A DNA stretch of 42,552 bases, taken from Sedimenticola sp. (GTDB lineage: Bacteria; Pseudomonadota; Gammaproteobacteria; Chromatiales; Chromatiaceae). Positions 7,007 to 16,024 of the stretch are shown one piece after another. The notes below the pieces were generated by a model that worked only from the letters and a program-made list of their open reading frames with translations, did no database searches and was not told the DNA's origin. Positions within the stretch are counted from its first letter, which is position 1. Every line of letters begins with the position of its first letter. Both the position numbers and the translations under genes were made by a program. The stretch lies in assembly GCA_026984735.1 (NCBI GenBank), contig JALSRN010000063.1:1-42552 (forward strand). The letters run 5' to 3'.

Positions 7007-7039
7007 CAACCGAATCAACCGAGGCGATAGGTCCCGCTC

Positions 7040-8578
7040 ATGGCTAAAGCGAATTTCGAAGTTCCCGAAATCACCGGCGTCACCGAGGTGCCCGCCGTTC
7101 AGCCGGATACCATGGCGCATCTGGAAACCTTCCGCGCCAAGCCCGAGTTCATGGAAGCGCTCGGCTTTCCCGGCGAGATGCCCGAGGACTGGAAGGAAAA
7201 GGCCATCGAGGCCATGGGCGACTTGCTCAAGAAGTACCGCTCACTGCAGGTGTTCCTCGACGCCTGCGTGAAGTGCGGAGCCTGCACCGACAAGTGCCAC
7301 TACTTCCTGGGCACCGCCGACCCCAAGAACATGCCGGTGGCGCGCCAGGATCTGTTGCGCAAGGTGTACCGGCGCTATTTCACCCTGGCCGGCAAGTTCT
7401 TTCCCAAGCTGGTGGGGGCCGTGGATCTCACCGAAGAGGTGCTGCACGACTGGTACAACTACTACCACCAGTGCTCCCAGTGCCGCCGCTGCTCGGTGTT
7501 CTGCCCCTACGGGATCGACACCGCCGAGATCTCCATGGCGGCGCGCGAGATCATGGACCGCATCGGCGTGGGCGATAAATACAGCAACGAAATCATTGGC
7601 AAGGTGTTCCGCATCGGCAACAACCTGGGGTTGCCGGAACCCGCCCTGGCCGATACCTTGGAAGGGCTGGAAGAGGACGTCTACGACGACACCGGCGTCA
7701 GAGTGCGTTATCCGCTGGACGAAAAGGGCGCCGAGATCCTGTTGGTGACGCCTTCCGCCGACTTTTTCGCCGAGCCCCACGTGGACGGGCTCATGGGGTA
7801 CGGCAAGGTGTTCCACGAGTTGGGGGTGAGCTGGACGCTGAGCTCCTACGCCTCGGAAGCGGCCAACTTCGGCATGTTCATCGGCTCCTACGAGAACATG
7901 CGCAAGGTCTCTCTGCGCATTCGCAAGGCGGCCCTCGATCTGGGCGTCAAGCGAATCGTGTTCGGCGAGTGCGGCCACGCCTGGCGCGTCGCCTACGCCT
8001 TCCTCAACACCCTCGCCGGTCCCTTCGATTTCCTCGATCCCAACTATCCCGTGCCCCAGCACATCTGCGAGTTCACCTGGGAGGCGATCCAGGCCGGTAA
8101 ACTCAATCTCGACCCCTCGGCCAACGACGACATGGTGGTCACCTTCCACGACTCTTGCAACGTGGCCCGCGCCACCCGCATGGGCGACAAGCCGGGGGGT
8201 CAGTTCGAGATTCCGCGCAACGTCATCAAGGCGGTCTGCAACAATTATGTGGACATGCCCCACGGCACCATCAAAGAGGCCACTTTCTGCTGCGGCGGTG
8301 GCGGCGGCCTGCTCACCGACGATCTCATGGAGCTGCGGGTCAAGGGCGCCAAGCCGCGGATGGATGCGCTCAAGTCGGTGACGGAGGAGTACGGCGTGAC
8401 CCACATGGCGGCCATCTGCGCCATCTGCAAGTCGCAGTTCACCAAGGTGATTCCGTATTACGGTTTCGACATGGACCAGATCGTGAGCGTTCACCAGCTG
8501 GTCTCCAACGCCATCATTCTCACCGGAGAGGGAGAAGGTGGCGAGGAAGAGGAAGAATCCGCGGAGGATGCCGCCTGA
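7040..8578 (+). CDS. dsrK: DsrK, HdrD-like iron-sulfur subunit of DsrMKJOP
   Basis: A 512-aa cytoplasmic protein proposed to oxidise or reduce the DsrC trisulfide or thiols. Two ferredoxin-type clusters are visible: C76, C79, C82, C86 and C145, C148, C151, C155. A CCG-type catalytic cluster site as in heterodisulfide reductase follows: C373 (SCNVAR), C417-C418 followed by a run of glycines, and C460/C463 (CAICK). The C-terminus is a short acidic tail. It starts 33 bases after dsrM, and the pair forms the core of the membrane complex. Confidence 0.95.
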   Translation: MAKANFEVPEITGVTEVPAVQPDTMAHLETFRAKPEFMEALGFPGEMPEDWKEKAIEAMGDLLKKYRSLQVFLDACVKCGACTDKCHYFLGTADPKNMPVARQDLLRKVYRRYFTLAGKFFPKLVGAVDLTEEVLHDWYNYYHQCSQCRRCSVFCPYGIDTAEISMAAREIMDRIGVGDKYSNEIIGKVFRIGNNLGLPEPALADTLEGLEEDVYDDTGVRVRYPLDEKGAEILLVTPSADFFAEPHVDGLMGYGKVFHELGVSWTLSSYASEAANFGMFIGSYENMRKVSLRIRKAALDLGVKRIVFGECGHAWRVAYAFLNTLAGPFDFLDPNYPVPQHICEFTWEAIQAGKLNLDPSANDDMVVTFHDSCNVARATRMGDKPGGQFEIPRNVIKAVCNNYVDMPHGTIKEATFCCGGGGGLLTDDLMELRVKGAKPRMDALKSVTEEYGVTHMAAICAICKSQFTKVIPYYGFDMDQIVSVHQLVSNAIILTGEGEGGEEEEESAEDAA

Positions 8579-8647
8579 TCCGGGCGCGCCCCGCCACAAG
8601 ACAAACATCCCGCAAGGGCAACAGTTCAACTGGTATGGAGAGTGACC

Positions 8648-10597
8648 ATGGCAACTCCTAGCGAAGAAATGAACAAGAGCCGCACTTGGCGTCGTTTCGA
8701 GGACGGAAAAAACACTTGGGACGACTGGACCGAGGACGTCTTCAACTACGACACCTCTTACAAGTGCCCCACCTACGTGCACGAAACGCCTCCCTGCCAG
8801 GGCAGCTGTCCCTCCGGTCACGACGTGCGCGGCTGGCTCTCCATCGTTCGCGGCATCGAGAAGCCGGCGCCGGACACCGACTGGCACGAGTACGCCTTCC
8901 GCCGCGCCGTGGAGGCCAACCCTTTCCCCTCCATGATGGGTCGCGTCTGTCCCGCCCCTTGCGAGGACGGCTGCAACCGCAACGAGGTGGAGGATCACGT
9001 CGGCATCAACTCCATCGAACAGTTCATCGGCGACACCGCCCTGGAGAACGGCTACAGGTTCGAGGCCGGCCCCGACACCGGCAAGAAGGTGGCCATCATC
9101 GGCGGAGGCCCCGGCGGCATGGCGGCGGCCTACCAGCTGCGGCTCATGGGCCATGGCGCCACCGTCTATGAAGCGCAGCCCGAGCTGGGCGGCATGATGC
9201 GTTACGGCATCCCCAACTATCGCGTGCCCCGCGACAAGCTGGCGGCCGAGATTCAGCGCATCGTGGACATGGGCGTGGAGGTGCACACCAACACCCGCGT
9301 GGGCAAGGACGTCACTGTAGAGGAGCTGGAGAAGAACTACGACGCCATCATCTGGGCCATCGGCTGCTGGACCGGCCGCGATCTGCCCGTGCCCGGTTGG
9401 GAAGGCACCCCCAACTGCGTCACCGGCGTCGCTTTCCTCAAGGCCTTCAACGAGGGCCGCATGAAGGTCACCGGCAAGAAGGTGGTCTGCGTGGGCGGCG
9501 GCGACACCTCCATCGACGTGGTCTCGGTGGCGCGCCGCATCGGCACCAGCGCCAAGCTGGAAGGCAATCCCGAGGATGTCATCCACGACGACTCCATGAG
9601 CCACGACGACGCCCTGGCCGAGAGCCGCGAGCCGGTGGACGCCACCCTCACCTCGCTCTTCAAGCGGGGCAAGATGATGGCTTCCGAGCATGAGATCGAA
9701 GATGCCTTGAAAGAGGGCGTCACCATCCTCGACGGCGTCATGCCGCTGGAGGTGATCAAGGGCGAAGACGGTCGCGCCACCGGCCTCAAGGTGTGCGACT
9801 GCGAAATGGAGGGCAACACGCCCAAGCCCATCGAGGGAACCGAGCGGGTGCTCGAGGCCGATCTCATCGTCGCCGCCATCGGTCAGGGCGGGGATCTCCA
9901 GGGCCTGGAGAGCTTCGACAACGGTCGCGGCCTGATGGACACCACCGGCAATTACCAGGTGAAGGGCAAGCCCAACCATTTCGCCATTGGCGACATCGTG
10001 CGTCCCCACCTGCTGACCACCGCCATCGGCCAGGCTTGGGTGGCCGCCGAGTCGGTGGACGAGTTCCTCAAGGGCGAGGAGATCAAGAAGCGGCCCAAGG
10101 TGGACGTGCATCACTTCGACCTCCTAGAGAAGCTCCACGAGGCCGGCCTGGATCCCGAGAAGTTCGATCCCAACAGCGGCGACCTGCGCGGTACCTCCCA
10201 GGCCAACTACGCGGTGCACAACTACGAAGACCGCTCCTTCCAGGAGATCATCAGCACCGACGAGATGTTCCTCGGCTATTTCGAGGTGGTTCCGCGTTAC
10301 AAGCGGGAAGAGGACGTGCCCACCGCCGACGAAGTGCTGGGCCATTTCCATGAGCGGGTCAAGGGCCTGGACGAGGAGACGGCCCGCAAAGAAGCCGACC
10401 GCTGCATGAGCTGCGGCCTCTGCTTCGAATGCGACAACTGCGTGGTCTTCTGCCCGCAGGATGCCGTCTACCGGGTTCCCAAGGATCAGCGCACCACCGG
10501 CCGTTATGTGGCGACCGACTACGCCCGCTGCGTGGGATGCCACATCTGTTCCGACGTCTGCCCCACGGGCTACATCAAAATGGGGCTGGGCGAGTAA
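8648..10597 (+). CDS. dsrL: DsrL, NAD(P)H-linked iron-sulfur flavoprotein
   Basis: DsrL is a GltD-like oxidoreductase (649 aa) that accepts electrons from DsrAB during sulfur oxidation and passes them to NAD(P)+. In order the product shows N-terminal cysteines (C40, C50, C54; C101, C105, C109), an FAD Rossmann motif IGGGPGG at about 151-157, and an NAD(P) motif VGGGDTSID near 281. A C-terminal two-cluster ferredoxin domain starts near residue 586 (CMSCGLCFECDNC, then CVGCHICSDVC). The ATG at 8648 is preferred over the in-frame GTG at 8642 because GGAGAG ends about five bases before it. It is one of the best markers of the oxidative Dsr pathway. Confidence 0.95.
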   Translation: MATPSEEMNKSRTWRRFEDGKNTWDDWTEDVFNYDTSYKCPTYVHETPPCQGSCPSGHDVRGWLSIVRGIEKPAPDTDWHEYAFRRAVEANPFPSMMGRVCPAPCEDGCNRNEVEDHVGINSIEQFIGDTALENGYRFEAGPDTGKKVAIIGGGPGGMAAAYQLRLMGHGATVYEAQPELGGMMRYGIPNYRVPRDKLAAEIQRIVDMGVEVHTNTRVGKDVTVEELEKNYDAIIWAIGCWTGRDLPVPGWEGTPNCVTGVAFLKAFNEGRMKVTGKKVVCVGGGDTSIDVVSVARRIGTSAKLEGNPEDVIHDDSMSHDDALAESREPVDATLTSLFKRGKMMASEHEIEDALKEGVTILDGVMPLEVIKGEDGRATGLKVCDCEMEGNTPKPIEGTERVLEADLIVAAIGQGGDLQGLESFDNGRGLMDTTGNYQVKGKPNHFAIGDIVRPHLLTTAIGQAWVAAESVDEFLKGEEIKKRPKVDVHHFDLLEKLHEAGLDPEKFDPNSGDLRGTSQANYAVHNYEDRSFQEIISTDEMFLGYFEVVPRYKREEDVPTADEVLGHFHERVKGLDEETARKEADRCMSCGLCFECDNCVVFCPQDAVYRVPKDQRTTGRYVATDYARCVGCHICSDVCPTGYIKMGLGE

Positions 10598-10618
10598 CCA
10601 AAAGCAGAGGCTTCTTTC

Positions 10619-10999
10619 ATGACTGGCAAGCGCAGTATCACTCTGCTGGCAATCCTGGTGTCCGGCCTCCTGGCGGGGCTGGGCACCGCTTTTGCCGGCG
10701 AGGCGGTGGAGGGTACCGCCAAGGCGGACAAGCTCGAGCACTGTGTGGAACCCACCCCCGTCATGCGACGCAGGCATTTCGAGTTCATCAAGCACCAGCG
10801 GGATCTCACCGTGCACCAAGGTATTCGCGGCAGCAAATACAGCATCGCGGGCTGTGTGGACTGCCACGCCCGGCGAGACGCCCAGGGCAAGCCGGTGCCG
10901 GTAAACGCCGAGGGGCAGTTCTGCGACAAGTGTCATGAGTACGCAGCGGTGGAGCTCGACTGCTTCGAGTGCCACAGCACGGTTCCCGGAGGAAAGTGA
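10619..10999 (+). CDS. dsrJ: DsrJ, periplasmic triheme cytochrome c
   Basis: A 126-aa exported protein. The N-terminus is a Sec signal (MTGKRS then a hydrophobic stretch to about A26), which may remain as an anchor. Three CXXCH heme c sites are present: C79-H83, C102-H106 and C115-H119. C42 (LEHCVEP) sits where DsrJ of A. vinosum has the cysteine that ligates one heme in an unusual His/Cys pair. It is part of DsrMKJOP on the periplasmic side. The gene lies 21 bases after dsrL and ends 2 bases before the dsrO ATG. Confidence 0.95.
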   Translation: MTGKRSITLLAILVSGLLAGLGTAFAGEAVEGTAKADKLEHCVEPTPVMRRRHFEFIKHQRDLTVHQGIRGSKYSIAGCVDCHARRDAQGKPVPVNAEGQFCDKCHEYAAVELDCFECHSTVPGGK

Positions 11000-11001
11000 A
11001 G

Positions 11002-11763
11002 ATGTCCAGTGTGAACGATCGAGGGCGCCGCGACTTCCTCAAGAAGAGCGCCATTGCCGCTTCGATGACGGTGGCGCCGGGCGTGGTTCTGCAGACTCTC
11101 CAGGCCCGGGCGGAACCCCGCACCACCGCGGTCACCAGCAAGGTGCGGTGGGGCATGCTCATCGACACCAACAAATGCGCCGATGGCTGCAACGACTGCG
11201 TGGCCGCCTGCGACAAGGAGAACGGCATCGATCTGGTGAACAAGCCCGAAGGAGCGGACGATGCGCTCTGGGAGCGGCAACGTCCCCATTGGATCCGCCA
11301 CGTTAAGTTGAAGGACAACATAACCGGCCGGATCACCAACCTGCCGATGATGTGCCAGCACTGCGAATATCCTCCCTGTGTGGACGTCTGCCCCACGGGC
11401 GCTTCGTTCAAGCGCGCCGACGGCATCGTTATGGTGGACCGCCACATCTGCATCGGCTGCCGCTACTGCATGATGGCCTGTCCCTACAAGGCCCGTTCCT
11501 TCATTCATGCGGAAGTGGCCGAAAAGCTCACGCACACGCCTCGGGGCAAGGGGTGCGTGGAATCGTGCAACTTCTGCGTGCATCGCCTGGATAACGGCCA
11601 GACCACCACCGCCTGCCAGGACGCTTGCAAACACAAAGCGATCGTCTTCGGCGATCTGAACGACCCCGGCAGCGAGGTCTCCAAGGCGCTCAAGCAGTAT
11701 CCCAGCGTGCAGATCCGTGACGATCTCAAGCTCAACACCGGCGTGCGCTACACCAACATCTGA
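11002..11763 (+). CDS. dsrO: DsrO, Tat-exported ferredoxin subunit of DsrMKJOP
   Basis: A 253-aa periplasmic iron-sulfur protein with a twin-arginine signal (RRDFLKKS at residues 9-16). Cysteines for four [4Fe-4S] clusters are visible: C59, C63, C66 and C70, then the groups QHCEYPPCVDVCP, CIGCRYCMMACP and CVESCNFC with CQDACKH. The ATG at 11002 is preferred over an upstream in-frame ATG (10969): GGAGGA lies eight bases before it, and the Tat signal then sits at the N-terminus. Confidence 0.94.
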   Translation: MSSVNDRGRRDFLKKSAIAASMTVAPGVVLQTLQARAEPRTTAVTSKVRWGMLIDTNKCADGCNDCVAACDKENGIDLVNKPEGADDALWERQRPHWIRHVKLKDNITGRITNLPMMCQHCEYPPCVDVCPTGASFKRADGIVMVDRHICIGCRYCMMACPYKARSFIHAEVAEKLTHTPRGKGCVESCNFCVHRLDNGQTTTACQDACKHKAIVFGDLNDPGSEVSKALKQYPSVQIRDDLKLNTGVRYTNI

Positions 11764-11795
11764 ATCCACCGACAAGAAACGAGGCGGGTGAAGCA

Positions 11796-13019
11796 ATGAA
11801 AAAGGTTCACTTCAGCGAGTGGGGTATCGAGAGTCCCAAATATTGGGGGCTCCTGGCGCTGTTGGGCGTGGTCATCGCCATTTCCGGCGGCGCCGCTTGG
11901 TACATGGAGCACAACGGCCACTGGGTGACCGGCATGACCAACCAGATCGTCTGGGGCACTCCGCACGTCTTCGCCATCTTTCTCATCGTGGCCGCTTCGG
12001 GCGCTCTGAACGTCGCCTCCATCGGCACCGCCTTCGACAAGCGCCTCTACAAGCCCCTGGGCCGCCTTTCCGGCTTGCTGGCCATCACCCTGCTGGTGGG
12101 CGGGCTGGCGGTGCTGGTGCTGGATCTGGGACGGGCCGATCGGCTGCTGGTGGCCATGACCCATTACAACTTCAAGTCGATCTTCGCCTGGAACATCTTC
12201 CTCTACACCGGCTTCATGGCCATCGTCGCCATCTATCTGTGGTTCATGATGGACCGCCGTATGAACAAGTACTACAAGCCGGCGGGGATCGGTGCCTTCC
12301 TGTGGCGGATCATCCTCACCACGGGTACCGGCTCCATCTTCGGCTTCATCGTCGCCCGCCAGGGGTACGACGCCGCCATTCTGGCGCCCATGTTCGTCAT
12401 CATGTCCTTCGCCTATGGGCTCGCCATCTACATCCTGGTGCTGCTCTACGCGGCGAAGCTGGACGGTCGTGAAGTGGGGGACAAGGTGCTGTTCCGGCTC
12501 AAGAACCTGCTGGGCGTCTTCGCCGCATCGGTGTTCTACTTCACCCTGGTGTACCACCTCACCAATCTCTACGGCACTGAGAACCACGAATACGAGCGGT
12601 TCATCCTACTGGACGGCGGCGTCTACACCGCCCTGTTCTGGATCGGCTGGGTCTTCGTGGGCAATCTTCTGCCCATCGCTTTGGTCTACCACCCCTCCAT
12701 CGGCAAGACTCGGGGCGGCATCATCGCCGCGGCCACCGCGGTGGTGCTGGGCGGGTTGGCGACGATCTATGTGGTGGTGATCGGCGGCCAGGCTTTCCCC
12801 ATGGCCATCTTTCCGGGCAAGACCGTCCTCTCCAGCGGTTTCTTCGACGGGGTGAACGGTCAGCCCTTCCTCTATTCGCCCAGCCTTCCGGAGGTGCTGC
12901 TCGGCATCGGCGGCTTGGCGTTGACGCTGCTGCTCACCTTCATCGGCATCCGCGTTTTGCAATTCCTGCCGGTCACCCTCTCCGACGAGGCGATGGACCC
13001 GCATCACGTCAAGTCGTGA
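11796..13019 (+). CDS. dsrP: DsrP, NrfD-family membrane subunit of DsrMKJOP
   Basis: A 407-aa polytopic membrane protein of the NrfD/PsrC type with roughly ten hydrophobic helices and few cytoplasmic loops. It is thought to exchange electrons with the quinone pool through DsrO and DsrJ. It starts 32 bases after dsrO with a GAGGCGGG-like site. It is followed within 26 bases by a strong intrinsic terminator, so the membrane-complex genes may form the end of the main transcript. Confidence 0.94.
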   Translation: MKKVHFSEWGIESPKYWGLLALLGVVIAISGGAAWYMEHNGHWVTGMTNQIVWGTPHVFAIFLIVAASGALNVASIGTAFDKRLYKPLGRLSGLLAITLLVGGLAVLVLDLGRADRLLVAMTHYNFKSIFAWNIFLYTGFMAIVAIYLWFMMDRRMNKYYKPAGIGAFLWRIILTTGTGSIFGFIVARQGYDAAILAPMFVIMSFAYGLAIYILVLLYAAKLDGREVGDKVLFRLKNLLGVFAASVFYFTLVYHLTNLYGTENHEYERFILLDGGVYTALFWIGWVFVGNLLPIALVYHPSIGKTRGGIIAAATAVVLGGLATIYVVVIGGQAFPMAIFPGKTVLSSGFFDGVNGQPFLYSPSLPEVLLGIGGLALTLLLTFIGIRVLQFLPVTLSDEAMDPHHVKS

Positions 13020-13044
13020 TTGACGTCGCGCGAAGGATCTGAGA

Positions 13045-13075
13045 AAAGGCGGTCATCGGACCGCCTTTCGTTTTT
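13045..13075 (+). terminator. Rho-independent terminator between dsrP and dsrN
   Basis: AAAGGCGGTC (13045-13054) pairs perfectly with GACCGCCTTT (13059-13068) around the four-base loop ATCG, followed by CG and a run of five T. The T-run ends five bases before the dsrN ATG, so dsrN, dsrR and dsrS would depend on read-through, an undetected promoter or an attenuation mechanism. Confidence 0.8.
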
Positions 13076-13080
13076 CCGCC

Positions 13081-14460
13081 ATGCCGCACTTGATGATCTC
13101 CGCCGCCCACAAGTCGTCGGGCAAGACGACGGTGAGCATCGGCCTGTGCGCCGCGCTGGGGCGAAAAGGACTGGTGGTGCAGCCCTTCAAGAAAGGGCCC
13201 GACTATATCGACCCGCTCTGGCTGGGGCAGGCGGCGGGACGGCCCTGTTACAACCTCGATTTCCACACCATGGAGGGGCGGGAGATCGTCGAGCTGATCG
13301 CCCGCCGCATGGCCGGGGCCGACATCGGCGTCATCGAAGGTAACAAGGGCCTCTACGACGGCCTCGACCTGGACGGCAGCAACAGCAATGCCGCCCTGGC
13401 CGCCCAGTTGGGAGCGCCGGTGGTGCTGGTGCTCGACACCCGGGGGATGACCCGGGGAGTGGCGCCCCTGATTCTGGGCTATCAAGCCTTCGATCCGCAG
13501 ATCCGCATCGCCGGCGTCATTCTCAACAGCGTGGGCGGCCCCCGCCACGAGTCCAAGCTGCGCCGCGTCATCGAACACTACACCGATGTACGGGTGGTGG
13601 GGGCGGTTCCCCGCAACGACGAGGTGCGCATCGAGGAGCGCCATCTGGGGCTGATGCCCAGCAACGAGGCGGAGGCGGCCCAAGCTCGCATCGACCGCAT
13701 CGCCGACCATGTGGGGGCGAACGTGGATCTCGACCGGCTGCTGGAGATCGCCGCTCTGGCGCCGCCGCTGCCGGAACCGTCCCCCGCCTCTCCACCGCCT
13801 CCCGTCGCCTCGGTGCGCATCGCCATCGCCCGGGACGCCGCCTTCGGCTTCTACTATCCCGACGACCTCGAGGCACTGCAGGCCGCGGGAGCCCGGCTGA
13901 TCCCTTTCGACACCCTCAACGACCCCTCCCTGCCGCCGGCAGAGGGGCTCTTTATCGGCGGCGGCTTTCCCGAAACCTGCATGGAACGGCTCGAAGCCAA
14001 CGTCTCCATGCGACGTTCCATCCACGACTTCATCCAATCCGGCGGCGCGGCCTACGCCGAGTGCGGAGGGCTCATGTATCTGTGCCGCTCCCTCTCTTGG
14101 CAGGGCAGGCGGTGCGAGATGGTGGGCGTGCTGCCCGCCGATGTGCAAATGCACCAGAAACCTCAGGGTAGAGGCTATGTCCGATTGTGCGAAACTTCGC
14201 ACCATCCTTGGGAGGGCGGCCGCCGCGGCGTGATCCATGCCCATGAGTTCCACTATTCGGGACTGGACTCCCTGGATCGGACGGTGCGGTTTGCCTACCG
14301 GGTGGAAAGAGGGTACGGTGTGGACGGTCGCCACGACGGCCTGGTTTTTCGAAACCTGCTGGCCAACTACTCCCACATGCGCAACGTGGGCTCCAACGAC
14401 TGGGCCCGCCGCTTTGTGGCTTATGTCGCCCGCACGGCCCCAAGCCGCGAGGGTGACTGA
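13081..14460 (+). CDS. dsrN: DsrN, siroheme amidase (cobyrinate a,c-diamide synthase family)
   Basis: DsrN is a CobB/CbiA-like glutamine amidotransferase that amidates siroheme to the siroamide form used by DsrAB. The 459-aa product has an N-terminal P-loop (SSGKTTVSIG, about residues 12-21), the family motif PFKKGPDYIDP and a C-terminal GATase domain. That domain has GGGFPE and the nucleophile C328 in AYAECGG. No Shine-Dalgarno sequence precedes the ATG; the bases upstream are the terminator's T-run. A second ATG four codons on is no better. dsrR follows after 130 bases. Confidence 0.92.
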   Translation: MPHLMISAAHKSSGKTTVSIGLCAALGRKGLVVQPFKKGPDYIDPLWLGQAAGRPCYNLDFHTMEGREIVELIARRMAGADIGVIEGNKGLYDGLDLDGSNSNAALAAQLGAPVVLVLDTRGMTRGVAPLILGYQAFDPQIRIAGVILNSVGGPRHESKLRRVIEHYTDVRVVGAVPRNDEVRIEERHLGLMPSNEAEAAQARIDRIADHVGANVDLDRLLEIAALAPPLPEPSPASPPPPVASVRIAIARDAAFGFYYPDDLEALQAAGARLIPFDTLNDPSLPPAEGLFIGGGFPETCMERLEANVSMRRSIHDFIQSGGAAYAECGGLMYLCRSLSWQGRRCEMVGVLPADVQMHQKPQGRGYVRLCETSHHPWEGGRRGVIHAHEFHYSGLDSLDRTVRFAYRVERGYGVDGRHDGLVFRNLLANYSHMRNVGSNDWARRFVAYVARTAPSREGD

Positions 14461-14590
14461 ATCTCGGAAAATTCCTCCCCTGGAGTTTTTCACGTCGCGG
14501 AGCGAAAATGCGACCTTCGCTTTCGCGCCGCCTTCTGACCGGAGGGGCGGAAGAAGATGATGGAACCGGCACACAGAGGTTGAGAACGCG

Positions 14591-14905
14591 ATGTTCAGGA
14601 TTACGCCCGCAGCCGCCGAGCAGATCAAAAAGGCCGCCCAACAGGGAGGCACCGAGGGCATGGCCCTGCGCCTTGCGGTTCGCGAGAACGCCGACGGCTC
14701 GCTGAGCTACAAGATGGGGTTCGATGAAGCCGCGGAAAACGATCTGCGGGTGGTTTCGGAAGGCATCGAGGTGGTGATGGAGCCGGCCTTCCAGGAGAAG
14801 CTTGAGGAGTGCACCCTCGACTTCGTCGAACTGGAGCCGGGCAACTGGCAGTTCATCTTCCTCAATCCCGCCGATCCCCACTACGTTCCGCCCAAGGAGC
14901 ACTGA
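14591..14905 (+). CDS. dsrR: DsrR, degenerate A-type scaffold protein
   Basis: A 104-aa protein with the IscA/HesB-like fold pattern (FRITPAAAEQIKKAA, then LRLAVREN). It lacks the three conserved metal-binding cysteines of A-type carriers; its only cysteine is in EECTLDF. That loss is the hallmark of DsrR, which in A. vinosum influences dsr expression post-transcriptionally. The 130-base gap from dsrN contains no obvious promoter. dsrS starts 12 bases later. Confidence 0.93.
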   Translation: MFRITPAAAEQIKKAAQQGGTEGMALRLAVRENADGSLSYKMGFDEAAENDLRVVSEGIEVVMEPAFQEKLEECTLDFVELEPGNWQFIFLNPADPHYVPPKEH

Positions 14906-14917
14906 TTCCGCGCCGCC

Positions 14918-16024
14918 ATGGAATTGGCCCCCGAAGACGCCCTGCGTCTCAACGTGATGCTGGCCAACCGTCCCCAGGCGGTGCGTATCGACGAATCCCG
15001 CATGATCCTCTACGCCCTTTCGGAAAAGGGCGAGATGGAGATTCCGCTCAATCCCACGGTCAAGGACGAGCTCTATCTCAAATGGGTGCGCGAGCTGCTC
15101 TCCACGCAGGTGTTGGGCACTCCCGCAGGCTATCCCCTCCATCTGCAGCGTTGGACCCGCATGGGCCATCTACGTCTGGAGAACGTGGAGGAGCTGCTGC
15201 TGCTTGGCGAGCCCGAAGCGGTGGTGGCGGTGGTCTATTCCGAGGATCTCACCGACGAGCTGGCCCGGCGCGCCTGGTGGGCCATGGAGGACGCCGAGAA
15301 CGCCCGCCAGATGCTGCGCAATCCCCGCATCGTCGCCGGTGAGATGGGACCCAAGCTGGCCCACTGGCTGGTGGAGTTCCTGCCTTTCGAGACCGAGGCG
15401 GAGAAGATCATGGACACGGTGGCGCTGGTGCTGCAGCCGGGGCTGGTGGAGTCGGCGGTGCGCGAAGAGCTGTGGAGGCGGGCGCGGCGGAAGAACGCCT
15501 TCTATGTCGGCTTTCTTGCCAGCGCGCCGGACGAACTGCCCGAAGAGGGCGCGCCTTCGTCCCTGCTGGAGCGCCATGGCGAGACGCTGCGGACCCTGGC
15601 CGAGCAGAACCCGGTGGCCCGGCTGTTGCTGCGCACCCTCTCGTCGCAAGGACAGACGTGGTTGAAAACGTTGCGGAAGGTTCTGGAGAAGCCGGTGAAC
15701 CAGGACGTGGTCAACCGCGCGCTCGAGGTGGCGGCCGGCTATTTCGCCGCAGCCCGGCCGGAAGGACCGGCGGACTCCACCATCGAGGAACTTTCCCAAG
15801 AGGCGGCCGGTTGGGTGCGCCATGATCCCGCCGTAGCGGCGGTGCTGGAAGCCGTTCCAGAGATGGAGAACCGGCTCGCCGCGTTGCGGGTGCTCTCCGG
15901 CTCGGGCTACGGCATGGTGCGACCGGTGTTCCGCAAGACCGACGCCATCGGCACCCTCATGCGGCGCAAGCTGCAGCCGGTGATGGAACCCTATCTCGAG
16001 CAGGTGGGGCGTCTGCTGGGGTGA
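14918..16024 (+). CDS. dsrS: DsrS, cytoplasmic protein of the dsr operon
   Basis: A 368-aa soluble, helix-rich protein without signal peptide or membrane segments. It is identified mainly by its size, its place after dsrR and its overall resemblance to DsrS of purple sulfur bacteria. No cofactor motif is evident. The role is unknown, with reports of an influence on sulfur metabolism. An AAGGAG lies rather far (about 16 bases) before the ATG. Its stop codon abuts the stop of the convergent gene at 16025, so the two transcripts collide with no spacer. Confidence 0.85.
   Translation: MELAPEDALRLNVMLANRPQAVRIDESRMILYALSEKGEMEIPLNPTVKDELYLKWVRELLSTQVLGTPAGYPLHLQRWTRMGHLRLENVEELLLLGEPEAVVAVVYSEDLTDELARRAWWAMEDAENARQMLRNPRIVAGEMGPKLAHWLVEFLPFETEAEKIMDTVALVLQPGLVESAVREELWRRARRKNAFYVGFLASAPDELPEEGAPSSLLERHGETLRTLAEQNPVARLLLRTLSSQGQTWLKTLRKVLEKPVNQDVVNRALEVAAGYFAAARPEGPADSTIEELSQEAAGWVRHDPAVAAVLEAVPEMENRLAALRVLSGSGYGMVRPVFRKTDAIGTLMRRKLQPVMEPYLEQVGRLLG

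Noticed and set aside
7241-10114. Very long open frame (957 codons) on the minus strand opposite dsrK and dsrL
   Set aside because: It lies entirely antisense to two secure genes; the repetitive His/Gly/Val-rich composition is what high-GC codon bias produces in that frame.
14461-14590. Possible promoter or terminator in the dsrN-dsrR gap
   Set aside because: A weak GCGAAA/TTTCGC pairing exists, but there is no T-run and no convincing -35/-10 pair.
13009-14661. 550-codon minus-strand frame opposite dsrN
   Set aside because: Antisense to a gene with intact P-loop and GATase motifs; no own features.
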